Positions 24,313 to 35,187 of a DNA stretch of 64,000 bases are shown here, piece by piece. Source of the stretch: Brachypterus glaber (lineage: Eukaryota; Arthropoda; Insecta; Coleoptera; Kateretidae); NCBI GenBank assembly GCA_958510825.1, contig OY294049.1, forward strand, positions 30,098,774 through 30,162,773. The letters run 5' to 3'. The translations under genes and the position numbers were made by a program. A model generated the notes under the pieces. The model was given only the letters and a program-made list of their open reading frames with translations, was not told the origin of the DNA and did not search any database. Positions within the stretch are counted from its first letter, which is position 1. Each line of letters opens with the position of its first letter.

Positions 24313-25296
24313 TATCATATCTTTTTAATAGAAAACAAAAAGTAAAATATAATAACATTGTATCGTCAGAATTAGAAGTCGAATTTGGAGTTGCGCAAGG
24401 CACAGCTTTGGCTGCAGATATGTTTTTAATTTATATTAATAATATGATAAAATACGCTAAATATTGTCAAATAAAGTTATTCGCTGATGATACAATGTTA
24501 TATATATATATGTGGAAAAAATTTAGAGGAAATGTATAGCAAAATCAATTCTGACCTAGGTTGTATATATAAGTAGCTGTGTGATAACGACTTATGCGTC
24601 AATATAGATAAATGTAAATATATGCTACTAGGATCTAACTATAAATTAAATAAAGTTAGTTTTGGTAATCTTAATATAAAGGTTGCAAATAATGTAATTG
24701 AAAAAGTATCTCAAATTAAATATTTAGGTTGTATTTTAGACGAAAACATAACTTTCAAACCACATGCGAATTATGTAATGAACAAAATTAATAAAAATGT
24801 CTATTTATTAAGAAGAATAGGTTACTGTATGAATCGTAATACAAAAGTATTATTTTATAAAACAATAATACAGCCCCACATTGAATTTTGCACAACCATT
24901 TTATTTAACCTGGATCAGAACATTTTACAAAAAATTCAGAAAATTCAAAATAGAATTATGCGATACATTTTACAATGCAATAAATATACACCCATAAAAA
25001 ACATGTTAAACATTTTAAATTTTATGAATATTAAACAAAGAATAGTCTTTAAAACGGTTGAATGTATATATAAAATTAAATACAATATGTTACCCTCTTA
25101 TTTGTCTGAGAAAACCCAATTATTGATAAATACAATACATGACTACAATACGAGAAACAATCAAGACTTTTTTGTAAATATATGTAAAACTGCAAAATTA
25201 CAAAACTCAACATTATATAGTGGTGTAAGGATCTTTAATAACCTACCAGTAGAGCTTAAAAACTGTGATGGTATGTTTTATTTAGAAGAAAATTAG
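24313..25296 (+). pseudogene. LINE ORF2 part 2: RT catalytic motif and C-terminus
   Basis: After the BEL right flank the RT resumes exactly where it left off (VSYLFNRKQ), continues through VAQGTALAADMFLIYINN and reaches KLFADDTMLY near 24480, the catalytic FADD box. A frame break and stops follow near 24520-24620. The last 224 codons (24622-25296) hold QIKYLGCILDENITFKPH and the C-terminal HDYNTRN and GVRIFNNLPVELK blocks. The 3' UTR and tail follow to 25431. Confidence 0.75.
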
Positions 25297-25441
25297 CGGA
25301 ATTTGTAAAAATAAACTATTAAGTATTAACTAGTAATAAGATACACAAATAAATTAAGTTTTTGTAATGAAATATATAATATAAATATTGTAAATTGAAA
25401 TAGCTATGCTAATAAATAAATAAATTAAATTAAATAAAAAA

Positions 25442-28020
25442 CTTCCTGGTCCAAAACATCCAGCTATAAAATGTTTTCAAAGGCGAAAGAAAAAAGAGTT
25501 AGCTGCAACCTCTGCTCAACAATCCAGATCTAGTAATCCACAAAGAACGGACAAAATAACCAGAAAACGAAGACGTGATCAATATAACTATGATTTGGCC
25601 CAATACTATTATTATAATTGTCCTAAAAAGGTGAAACAAATGGTAATGAACGAAGGGGCTCCCACTCAATGCACTATCAACATGTAGAAGGTAGAAAACC
25701 TTTTTCGGCAAGTATTCGAAAATGCTAATGATAAAACACGTGAATCTTATCCAAGAAAACCTAACAACAATGATATTACTGTTAGTATAGATGATGTAAA
25801 AGCAGAAATCAGAAATCTTTCTTTCGATACCTCTGCAGCATCTGATTATATTCTTAGTCGTACAGTACGTGAACTTGAAATTCATGAGTCAATTAAATCA
25901 ATAACTAACATTATGTTACGTACATCATTTGTTCCATATTCATTTGAACATGGGCGTGCAGTTCTAATTCACAAAGGTGGTGATAAAAATAATGTTTTAA
26001 ATTGGCGTCCAATTACTATTTACTCGGTTATACGAAGAATTATAGAAAAAGTCTTGGAAAAAAAACTACTCAATGAAATACAAATAAATAAAAATCAAAG
26101 AGGTTTTAGAAATGGAGTTCAGAGATGTCACATCAATAGCAGACTTGTTAATGCATGTTTAAAGGATGCTAAAAAAAGAAAGAAAAACTGTACAGTAGTG
26201 TTCCTAGATGTACAAAAAGCATTTGACCGAATCGGGCATAAACATATTCATAAATCTTTGATAGCTATGGGAGTTTCAGAAAATCTTATATCACTAATAA
26301 TGGCACTTCTTAAAGACAATTTTATAACCTTTAAAAATGGAAGAGATATATCAGGAAAAATTTATATTAACACCGGAGTACCTCAAGGTGGGCCTCTTTC
26401 ACCTTTATTATTTAACATTGCGATAAATTTTATATATGAAGAAATCTGTGATCCGCAATTTGCAAATTCTTTTGGTTATAAATTATACGATGGTTTGGAT
26501 GCTGTATGCTTAGCTGGTTTCGCTGACGATCAAGCAGTTATCGCAAAGGATGAAGAATCTGCAATACGCATTACTGATAGATAGATAGATAGATAGATAG
26601 ATAGGTAGATATATTTATTGTTTCCAAAATTTATACAATTTTATAACTGAACTTATTCAAGATCTCTTTCAAACTATCGGTTTAAAAATTAATTCAAAGA
26701 AAAGTTCTGCGATTAAATTAGGTGATGGTAATATTAATTCAACACATTGGATGATAATATCTCTATAGTATCGGTAAATGAGAAATCAAGAATTCTTAGG
26801 ATGCAGCTTTAATTCTGAATTAATATTTGATGACTTAGCTATAGAAAATTTTAATTTGAATCTTGAAAAACTAGCTAATTCACCACTGTTAAAACCAGCT
26901 CAAAAATTAAACATAGTAAATCAATATATTTTTCCAATGTGCATCATTAAACGATTCCGAAAATTAAAACCAATGGTATAGATATAATTATTAGAAGAAC
27001 AATAAAATCAATTATTGGATTACCAGCACTTACAAGCACCGATATGTTTTATTCTCCGAGAAAATTTCGTGGTTTGGCTCTTCTATGTGCAGAATGGGAA
27101 GCTCAAATACATCATTTTGGTATAGCAAAGAAACTTAATAATTATGATGATGAACTATTATCTCGTGCATACGAATTTGAAAAAGAAATGGCAGAGTGTT
27201 GTAAGACGCTTAATGTAACCTCAAATACTAGCACTCAATCTATACGAAGAGAATTGAGGAATAAAGCATTTGAATCATGGAAGTCTTCAAAGTACCAAGG
27301 TATTGGCATTAAAAACTATCAAAATTATACACCTAGTAACACTTTTATTTATAATGCAAGCACATTGTCTTCCTCGCATGTTGCTGCAATAAAAGTCCAA
27401 ACCAAATGCAATTATGCCAACCTAAATGGTGTCAAATGGTTCAAATTCAAACAGTCCCGACCTTTGGCCGCAAATGCGGCGAAGAGAAAGAAATCCCTTC
27501 TCATGTAACGGGCTCCTGTTCTGGAAATAACCTACAAATTATAGCTAGACACAACCGAGTCAAGAACAGATTGACAGAATTACTGCGACAAAAAGAATAT
27601 GTTTGCTTCGAGGAAGTTCATGCTTTTGACAATAACGGAAGAAACAGATTTAGTGACATAATTGCATTTGATCCTAAGAAGCCTAAAGCTCTCTTCCTGT
27701 ATACCGCACTTTAAAGAAAAATACTCAAATGTTTATGGCGAAATAAGCTGGGAAGTTATTGGATTATGGTTTGGGTCAAGAGGGACAGTGGGAAAAAATG
27801 TTTTGATTTTTTTTGAATATTTTTGTTTAGATATAAAATTTATTCTAGAAATTAGCGAGTCAGTATTAATCGATACTTTAAAAAATTTACATTTTCATAT
27901 TTATTCTTAGTTTTATCATATTTTTAATTTTTATATAGTTTATTTATTGTTACATTATGCTGTGAATTTTTGCAACCTGCAATATGCAAGCAGCACAACT
28001 TTGTTTTTTTTAATAAAGTT
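25442..28020 (+). pseudogene. R2-like retrotransposon ORF body: RT and C-terminal endonuclease
   Basis: The frame resumes at LPGPKHPAIK (25442) and runs to about 26580 with one stop, TAG at 25685. RT motifs: VLIHKGGDKNNVLNWRPI, NQRGFRNG, VFLDVQKAFDRI, GVPQGGPLSPLLFN and GFADDQAV (near 26520, catalytic). A (GATA)n insertion interrupts it at about 26582-26649. The rest (26650-27714) is in mixed frames and ends in KCGEEKEIPSHVTGSC (zinc-knuckle-like) and RFSDIIAFDP, matching the position of the restriction-like endonuclease of R2-clade elements. A possible polyadenylation signal AATAAA lies at about 28011. Clade assignment is by motif reading only. Confidence 0.7.
26582..26649 (-). mobile_element. 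Short (GATA)n retroposon tail inserted in the R2-like ORF
   Basis: A run of TAGA units is followed by TATATTTATTGTTTCCAAAA and then the R2-like coding resumes. Similar short bases (ACTGA) flank both sides. On the minus strand this is the 3' end and (TATC)n tail of a strongly 5'-truncated LINE or SINE. Confidence 0.55.
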
Positions 28021-28087
28021 ATTTCTCTCTTAGAAAAATTGAGGGGTAAAGGGAAACTTGTCAGTAAATTGTTTCCTTGGGAAAATT

Positions 28088-28391
28088 AGAAAGGTTGGGA
28101 ATTTTTCAGAGGTAAGGACTTTTTTTTAGTCATCAAAATTTTATGGTCGGGGGTATACTCTAGTAAAGCTTTTTTGAGTTGGGAATTTTTCAGAGGTGAG
28201 GACCTTTTTTTTAGTCAGCAAAATTTAACTGTCAGCTGTTTTTTGATTTGGGAAATTTCTCAATTTTTAGTTGGGAAATATTTGCTCTGCCCCCCCCCCC
28301 CCAAATGCTTGGGAGGACCACTGAAAATATTATTAAATTTTCTGTCAGGGAGTGCTCAGCACCCCCTGGATTTTTTCTAGTTACGGGCCTG
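28088..28391. mobile_element. Right end of the enclosing DNA transposon
   Basis: It ends with GTTACGGGCCTG at 28391, the inverse of the left terminus at 7529, and contains the same GTGCTCAGCACCCC hairpin block. Just inside, an ~82-bp block (GGGAATTTTTCAGAGGT...) is directly repeated at about 28098 and 28180. The satellite resumes right after the terminus. Confidence 0.55.
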
Positions 28392-29030
28392 CCAGTATCC
28401 ATAAAACTAGTTAAAAATATAGTCTAACTTGCTGTGGTCCGAATTTGGAAGAAGTTGTCAAAATTATTATTGTGTTTTATCGCATTTTTACATTTTTCAT
28501 ATCTGCTTAGGTACGACAGTAAATTAAGATGAGTTATCCAAAATGTAAAAACTATGTTATATGACCCCTGTACGGTAAATCATCTTATTTTTTATACTGC
28601 CATACTTACGCATACATGGAAAACGCTAAATCGCACACAAAAAAAGTTCTGGCAACTTTTTTTCAAATCCGGGCCAGAACACGTTTGCGCATTCATATGT
28701 ATTATTAAACATAAGTATGTTCTACCAAACGCTACTGCGCATGGTATATTTGTATTTGTTTTCCAGAATACTTTTGGGTATTCGTATGTATTATTAAACA
28801 CTTCTGCGCATAAATATGTTTCACCTAACACTACGGCGCATGGTATATTTGTTATTGTTTGCCAGAACACTTCTGCACATTTATATGTGCACTTCTGCGG
28901 CTCATGGTATATTAGTATATGTTTGCCAGAATACTTTTGGGCCTTCGCATGTATTATCAAACACTTCTGCGCATACCTGTGCTTGCCTGAGCAGCACTGA
29001 GCATGCGCAAATAAAAAAAACTCAAATTTA
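28392..29030. repeat. Satellite resumes, inverts, then a second ~80-100 bp tandem repeat
   Basis: From 28392 the satellite reads in the same orientation as at 7.5 kb (GCTGTGGTCCGAATTTGG). At about 28541 it turns around: GTAAAAACTATGTTATATGAC and GGTAAATCATCTTATTTTT are reverse-complement monomer sequence. From about 28670 to 28990 another tandem repeat follows, with CTTCTGCGCAT and ATGGTATATTTGTAT-type blocks. Open frames here are by-products of the repeats. Confidence 0.65.
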
Positions 29031-29339
29031 CCTCAGCTAACGAAATGTACCGGTAAAACATGTGTAAGCTTGTTTAAAGACTTTAGAACGCTTTATCTCG
29101 AAGCCATTAGCTAATGTATTCTGCAATGATATGCGTGCCCTTTTAATTCCTTTATAATGATATGAAATTATCAACGAGCTTTTCTAATAAGCTAATACAA
29201 GGTCCTACACTTTCATGATTAATAAAATAATTATAAATAATAAGTTTCCAGCGAGGGGCCCGTAATAAACTTCGGGTGGGGCCCGGGCCACTTCTACTGC
29301 CCAGCGGCCTTGCCAGTCTGCCGTGGAGTTGAAGTACAC
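29031..29339. other. Intergenic, GC-rich patch, no gene
   Basis: AT-rich sequence with a GC-rich patch at about 29255-29335 (GGGTGGGGCCCGGGCC). It may be the end of a degenerate DNA transposon, but I see no paired terminus. No gene. Confidence 0.35.
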
Positions 29340-29375
29340 TCTCGGAGTTTCAAAAGATTATAAGCATACTTTTAA

Positions 29376-29768
29376 TGTAACGTAAGCAACCAATTCCCTT
29401 GTAACGTAAGCAACGGATATTTCATTTTTTAATACGTAATTCAGAAATTTATTTAGATTTAAATTATAGCCTGACTTCTAAAACATTCCACATTTAGTTT
29501 CAAAAAACATATATTTCGAAATAGAACAGAAATTTAAAGATACATGTACCTAAGTCAAAATCTATTAAAAAATGTAACGTAAGCAACACTAAATAAAATT
29601 ATAAATTTCTCACAAATTAAACTTATTATACTAATTATAAATATATGTTTTGTTACTTTGTTATTTACTAAAAATTAATATTGTATTTAAATATTATGTG
29701 TTTTAATATAATTGATAAATTTATACATTTAAAAGTTAAAATATGAGTAAAAATGTAACGTAAGAAAC
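29376..29768 (+). repeat. Four copies of TGTAACGTAAGCAAC
   Basis: The 15-base motif TGTAACGTAAGCAAC occurs at 29376, 29400 and 29573 and, with one change, at 29754. It stands out in AT-rich sequence and lies directly upstream of the Tc1-like remnant, in the place where subterminal transposase-binding repeats would be expected. No inverted partner was found downstream. Confidence 0.6.
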
Positions 29769-29895
29769 CCTGGAATTACCCTACATATTAAAACCAACTC
29801 TTAAATTTTACAGACATCTGTAATACTTAACTTAAATTTTAAATTTTAACAAGATATGTCAAATTGACTAATAATTAAATTATTTTTTTTTTAAT

Positions 29896-30540
29896 AATGC
29901 CAAGGAATTAAAAAAGGCAATTCTAACAGCAAGACTAAATGATGGTTTTAGTATAAGAGCGATAGATAATTATAATTATTCATTTATGATTTGGATATTT
30001 TAACCGATACGGTTTGTCGGGCGAAAAAGAGAATAGAAGAACGAGGTATAATATATCGGAAAGAAGGTTCGGGTCGTCCAAAATGTTGCACTGCACATGG
30101 CGATGAAAAGTTCAAGCCAGAGAGGACACCAATTTTACTGGTTCTATCTGAACTGTAAGAAGACGCATTAAAGATTCAGAAATTAAAAATGCCGCGGCTA
30201 GTAATAAGCCTTTCCTAAGAGAAAACATCAAAATAAATAGGGTACAATATGCTTTACCTCGGGATGAAATTTTGGATAATGTAGTATTTTCTGACGAAAA
30301 GACTTTTTAATCAACCCAGTATGGTAATGTGCGCGTATATAGACCAACATGTGCATGATACGACCCAAGGTTTTAGATTTTAGGAATGTTTCTCTAGTTG
30401 TTAAGTCGAGCAGTATTTTAGTTCCGTCACGGTATGCCAAACATGTATTCGTTAGACATGGCATCACCAAGGACTTTTAACAGTATCTTGCGAAAACCAT
30501 TATCTGCTGCGATTTTTCTGTTGACGGTTATGAATAAATT
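29896..30540 (+). pseudogene. Tc1/mariner-like transposase remnant
   Basis: Broken coding fragments can be read in order. An N-terminal helix-turn-helix (KELKKAILTARLNDGFSIRA), then RIEERGIIYRKEGSGRPK with the GRPK linker typical of Tc1-like transposases, then a second fragment ending DEILDNVVFSDEKTF, where FSDEKTF resembles the block bearing the first catalytic aspartate, then VRVYRP. Several stops and deletions interrupt it, and the regions of the remaining catalytic residues are missing or unreadable. An antisense frame here is only a shadow. Confidence 0.65.
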
Positions 30541-30559
30541 AGACCAGCTTCTACCAACA

Positions 30560-31072
30560 TTTATTTTATGTATTTATTTATTTATTTATTTATTGTAGAA
30601 AAATTAGATTACATTGTTTCATTATAATAAAACAAAATTTAGTATAAAAATCCTAAATTTTAAACTTGCAAGTTTGTGCGTGCAGTTAACTGCAGTTAAT
30701 TAATAAACATATAACACATTTTATAGGTACAAAGCACAATTTTTTATCTTTACATTATTATTATGAATTTCTTATCACTCTCACTCACAAAAAGTTTGAT
30801 TTGGCCATTCTTTAAAACTTAAACTAACCTCAGGACCATCGTTACTATTTATATTCGTATATTGATAATAATAAAAGTGAATAACAGCATTCCTAACCCG
30901 ATCTACGCAACTTTAATTTTAAATATTGGGTATCCGCAAGGCTCTTTGCTGTAGCTGGATTTAATGGCCGTGTTGGTACATCCGAATTGCAATTATTGTT
31001 TTGCGAAAACAATATTGTATTGAAACTTCAAGATATTTTTGTCAATATTGTACGTGTGAATAGGCTTGATTT
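30560..31072. other. Intergenic with (TATT)n retroposon tail
   Basis: A (TATT)n run at about 30567-30595 leads into TGTAGAAAAATTAGATTACA. Read on the minus strand this is a truncated LINE or SINE end with an (AATA)n tail. A block at about 30885-30960 (CGATCTACGCAACT and GGGTAT) recurs at about 33090-33150 beyond the gap. No gene. Confidence 0.45.
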
Positions 31073-31283
31073 ACAACAAGTTAATCGTAATCTAATAATT
31101 TTGGCTTTTAATTATAAAATTAATATTATAATCACAGCTCCATTTAGCCTTGTGGAAATGAATCCAAGTACTGATGATGCCAGTGATGATGATGACAATT
31201 GGAGTTCTTATTGTAGCTGCGATTAAAATATTTATTTTATAAGGGGGTTTAGCCAAAATTATCAGATTACCATTAACTGGTTG
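31073..31283. repeat. Hairpin element, ~68-bp arms
   Basis: Bases 31073-31139 pair with 31214-31283: GTAATCTAATAATTTTGGC against GCCAAAATTATCAGATTAC, and TATAATCACAGCT against AGCTGCGATTAAAATA. The ~75-base centre has a GATGATGATGAC run. Frames across it exist on both strands only because of the symmetry. Confidence 0.65.
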
Positions 31284-32774
31284 CAAAAAATACGCATTTA
31301 AAAAAACTTAATTTTTTTCCGTTATTAGCAAAGTCTAGCAATTTTGTTTCCATAGAATAATATTACTATAGGTAAAGAAAAATGTGCATGGAAAGGGATA
31401 CGTGACAAATGGTGACTTTTTTATATTTATGATTTAAACTAATAGTTACTATTTTCACGTTTCAATGACCTTTATATTACGATACAGACACTTTATTAGT
31501 TATAATATATTTTTAGAGATGCCTGAGTACAATTAAGTATACAGTACAAGATCTATACTGTGAACACAAAAAAAAACGGGGCTGTTACAATTAAGGCGAC
31601 TGTTCATGTTAGTCGGGGTGAAAATATAATATAATTCAGGCTTTGTATGACAAGAAAATTAAGCTAATTAAATATTTTTTTTTATTTTGCCAAACTTTAT
31701 TAACTTTATTATAGTTAAAATAACAAATTGTTTGACGAAATATAAATTTTATAAAAATTGTATTAATTCCTTTCTCGCTATACAAGAAACCACTAATACA
31801 ACTTTCTTTCCATTTTTCGAAATTCTGATGATCTTAAGGTTTGTTTTTTTTTACCTGGTATTAAATTATTTTTACCGCTTTTAACAGGCATGCCATTCCT
31901 TCCTTGATAATTTTCAAATTCAAATAAACCAAAGTCGAATAATAAACCAGAAACTATATTGATTATTAAGTAAGAGAAACAACCACATAATTAAATAAGA
32001 GAAACAACCACATAAAATATGTATAACGTTAACGAGAGTTTATGATGTTCACGTTACAGAGAAGTCAATAGAAAAAATTCTGTGTTCACAAAACTGAGTA
32101 GTTCACATATACGCATGTTTACATTATCGAGCTTATACTGTATATTCTATGATTAAAAAATTTAGTTTTACACATGGCTTATGAACTTGAAATAAACATC
32201 TTCACGAAAATAGGGGATTAAATGTATTTTTAGGGTTGATCATATGGTTAACATATTAAATGATTTCATTTTAAGTATTACTCGAAAAATTATGACTTTA
32301 AAAAGTAAATTAGACCTGATTTCGTGCAAATACAGTTAAGGTTCAAAAACTGATGCGTCATATTGACTCCGCCATTTTGAATTTCTAAGTTAAGGAGATT
32401 GGTCTACATCAACATAATCAAAAGAAGCCACTTGACACATTTTTAGAAAGATTCGAAAAAAAAAAAATTGGACCACCCTAATGATGCGGATTTTTTTTAT
32501 TTATTATTTTTTTTTTTCGTTATTTTATTCGAATTTAGCGGTATCAAAAATAGTCTTATGCAAAAATTCAGAATTTTGTCCCTGTTTTTCCTGGCCCACT
32601 GTGCGGAGTTGCATAAATTTTTGTTGGCAATCAGACGGGAAACGACTTGAGTTGCAACAAGTTTGATGGATCCTCCGATTTCATCAACAGGGGAAAATGG
32701 AAAATTTCCATGACACGCTGCGAAAAAATTCCAATCAGCACTAATTAGTGCTCACCATAATCTTCATTAAAAAG
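31284..32774. other. Intergenic, no gene seen
   Basis: About 1.5 kb of AT-rich sequence with no supported coding region on either strand. A small direct repeat of AGAGAAACAACCACATAA lies near 31975 and 31998. The frames near 32468-32666 run through T-rich sequence and show no domain. Confidence 0.5.
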
Positions 32775-32974
32775 NNNNNNNNNNNNNNNNNNNNNNNNNN
32801 NNNNNNNNNNNNNNNNNNNNNNNNNNNNNNNNNNNNNNNNNNNNNNNNNNNNNNNNNNNNNNNNNNNNNNNNNNNNNNNNNNNNNNNNNNNNNNNNNNNN
32901 NNNNNNNNNNNNNNNNNNNNNNNNNNNNNNNNNNNNNNNNNNNNNNNNNNNNNNNNNNNNNNNNNNNNNNNNNN
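32775..32974. other. Assembly gap, 200 N
   Basis: Exactly 200 unknown bases, a conventional size for a gap of estimated or unknown length. Frames that appear to cross it are meaningless. Confidence 0.98.
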
Positions 32975-33400
32975 GACTATTTTATATTTGTATATTGATA
33001 TTAATAACATTGAAATATAGTTGTTTATTATGTCAGAATGACAGGATGCCTAACCCTACTTTTTAAAAATGACATATAACGCATATATCACGATCTACGC
33101 AACTCTAATTTTAAATAGTGGGTATTCCGCAAGGATCTTTGCTGTAGCTGTACCCGTTGAGACCCAGGCTTTTGACTAGACTGGACTGGACTGGACTCGC
33201 TTATTGTTCGTAATATAACTTTTCTTGTTCACGTTATCCTCATCATCACTGTAATTTAAATGGTTGTTGGTGGACTTTTCCAAGGACCTGCTCAATAGGT
33301 TATTGACCGAACTTCAATTTGCAGAATTTGAAGGAGATACGGTGGAAAGAAAGATATTGAAATGTCAACTATAGATATTTGTGCAAAGTTTTTATTAATA
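32975..33400. other. Intergenic with short GACTG repeat
   Basis: A repeat block shared with about 30885-30960 lies at 33090-33150. (GACTG)n units follow at about 33178-33197. No gene. Confidence 0.45.
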
Positions 33401-34455
33401 TTTGTAAGATATTGGACCGAATGACCCCATAGTTTCGATTGCGATCAGAACAAAGTGATAACCCGATGATACCGAGAGATATGTTTTAATTTTATCGTTT
33501 TCGGCCTTTTCCGCAGCTGAACCAAAATTAAGAGCATTTTTTGAAATGTATAATGGTGCAAGAGTATCCACAGAGATAAAATCCCAGATAACACATCGCC
33601 CGTGCTCAAATGAATGGAATTCTAGCGTTTAATCCAGGATGTTCGAGGACAGGGTGTAATCCTATGGCTGCAAGAGCATTTTTAATAATCTGATTGGCTT
33701 CTTTGTGTGACGTCCTTTACTATATTTACAGCAAAGGCCATGTGTCTACATTTTTCCACATAAACAAACATGCGGTTCTACTATTTTTAAACCAAGCCTT
33801 AACACAATCGCAATTCTCAAAAGATTCCTGTTTAAAAGAAGACTCAAATTGGAGATTGAAGAGAATGGAGCCAGTAGCTGGACTCCTTTTCAGAGATTGC
33901 TTTTAAAGGCGACTGGTCCTTTACATTGTTGGCGATGTTAAAAAGTTTAAGTGAGGCCCCTTTTGTAATGGGATAATCCCAGTCACGTTGTTTGCAGGAC
34001 TCTAGTAGGATTTCAGTCTGTGCACATTCTTTCCAAAAACCAATTGATGAATCCAACTTAAAAAAAGCAATCTCAGGAAACTTAGAAAGAATATTGGTAG
34101 AAGATTTAATCGAATAAATGTAGCTTGGTAATGCCAGGTCCAAAACAGAACAAATACCCAAACCTCCCAGATTAACTGGTAATGTAGCCTGTAACCAGTT
34201 CTCGTCATATAAAGGAATATTGAGAATTTCTCTTATAAAGGATCGGATGAAATTGATCAAAAAAGTATTTTCATGAAGATATGTACATGTCATATTTTCT
34301 GTTATTGTCAAACTTTCATGACAAATAGAATAACAATTGAAATTAAAAATTATTTTGTTTAAATTATCCTTTTGATGACGCACTTCCGTCCGCCATTTTC
34401 GGTCTGAAATTTCGTATATGTACTCTCTTTTTTTAGTGTGTAAACATCCTAACAA
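33400..34455 (-). pseudogene. Decayed retroelement protein: C-terminal region with nuclease-like domain
   Basis: On the minus strand, a frame from 34455 to 33844 contains LPVNLGGLGICSVLDLALPS, a block I know from the C-terminal side of a widespread invertebrate retroelement RT protein. Further downstream, in broken frames, the same protein family is recognisable: NQIIKNALAAIG with VLEHPGLN (about 33700-33620), IWDFISVDTLAP (about 33590-33555) and, toward 33430, KNALNFGSAAEKAENDK then IETMGSFGP. The WD...VDT and ETxGxxGP blocks lie where a restriction-like nuclease is expected. The RT core is absent. The exact clade is not certain. Confidence 0.5.
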
Positions 34456-34526
34456 ACCTGCCTATAAAAAACACACAACCAAAAAAAAAAAAAAGTTTAA
34501 AAGATTCATAAAATGTATGTTATGTA

Positions 34527-35187
34527 CCGGGTGATCCAAAGTTCGCGACCCAATCAGTTTTCTCCGAAACGGTAAAAATTATGGACAAAATTTTATCGGG
34601 TTCTTCGGTGGGGTCACCTAAGCTACAAATTAAGGTGGATTTAAGGTTTTCAGTTTAGTGAATATTGGGAGTAGCGATAGTCATTTTTTTAATTTTTAGT
34701 GGCATGTATAGGAAAACTAACTTAAATCAAATAATATTTTAATTTTATATATTTATCACACAAAGTCTTTAATATACACACAAACGTTAAGAAGTTATTT
34801 TCTAAATAATATTTTTCACCTTAAGTCAATTTATTTTAAACGAAAAAACAGACAGTCAGTGGTTCAGTTGGTTTAGGCAGTAAGCTAATTCAATCCCCAG
34901 TAATGGTCTAGGTTCAAATCTCAACAGCGTAACTATTTTTTTTATTAATAATATTTAAGTTTTTATTATTATTTTTTAATAGTATTACTTTTTTTGTGGT
35001 TTATCAATGTTTCATTAATTTTATTATACAGGGTATTTGTAGATTTTAAGACAATAAATAGTTCAATCGTTTTAAATATAAAAATTAAGAGTCAATTTAA
35101 AATTTTAATTGTCCACTAAAATTAAAAGAACTTTCAATTTCATGTTTAGACCGTGTAGATAGGTCGTTAGTTTTATTTGTAGTAATT
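34527..35187. repeat. Long inverted repeat, left arm
   Basis: It starts TACCGGGTGATCCAAAGTTC and is matched in reverse complement by 51235-51900 over nearly its whole length (~660 bp, with scattered differences), including TTAGTGGCATGTATAGGAAA and ACCGTGTAGATAGG. The outermost bases TATGTACCGGGTG and CACCCGGTACATA also match. Between the arms lie a MITE, a LINE fragment and the gypsy element. It could be the terminal repeat of a large element or two inverted copies of one repeat. Confidence 0.75.
34860..34943 (+). ncRNA. tRNA-like Pol III unit in the left arm
   Basis: Pol III A-box TGGTTCAGTTGG (34860-34871) and B-box GGTTCAAATCT (34911-34921), 40 bases apart, followed by a T8 run at 34936-34943 that would end Pol III transcription. 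The boxes fit the tRNA consensus, but no full cloverleaf can be drawn, so this is a tRNA-derived unit and not a working tRNA gene. Confidence 0.45.

Larger units (their letters stand above)
13231..25431 (+). mobile_element. Jockey/CR1-type LINE split by a BEL element
   Basis: A non-LTR retrotransposon with a gag-like ORF1 and an APE-RT ORF2, ending in an A/T-rich (AAAT)n tail at about 25431. Its 5' end lies in an A run of the R2-like element, and the R2-like frame resumes immediately after the tail. Without the BEL insertion (16137-24307) it would be about 4.0 kb. Several frameshifts show it is inactive. The C-terminal pattern YNTRN...SGVRIFNNLPVE is characteristic of the Jockey/CR1 superfamily. 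Confidence 0.8.

Noticed and set aside
28554..29000. Frame of 148 codons with repeated peptides
   Set aside because: It is a translation of the ~80-100 bp tandem repeat. Both strands and other frames are equally open.
32741..33020. Open frames crossing the N run
   Set aside because: They are artefacts of unknown bases.
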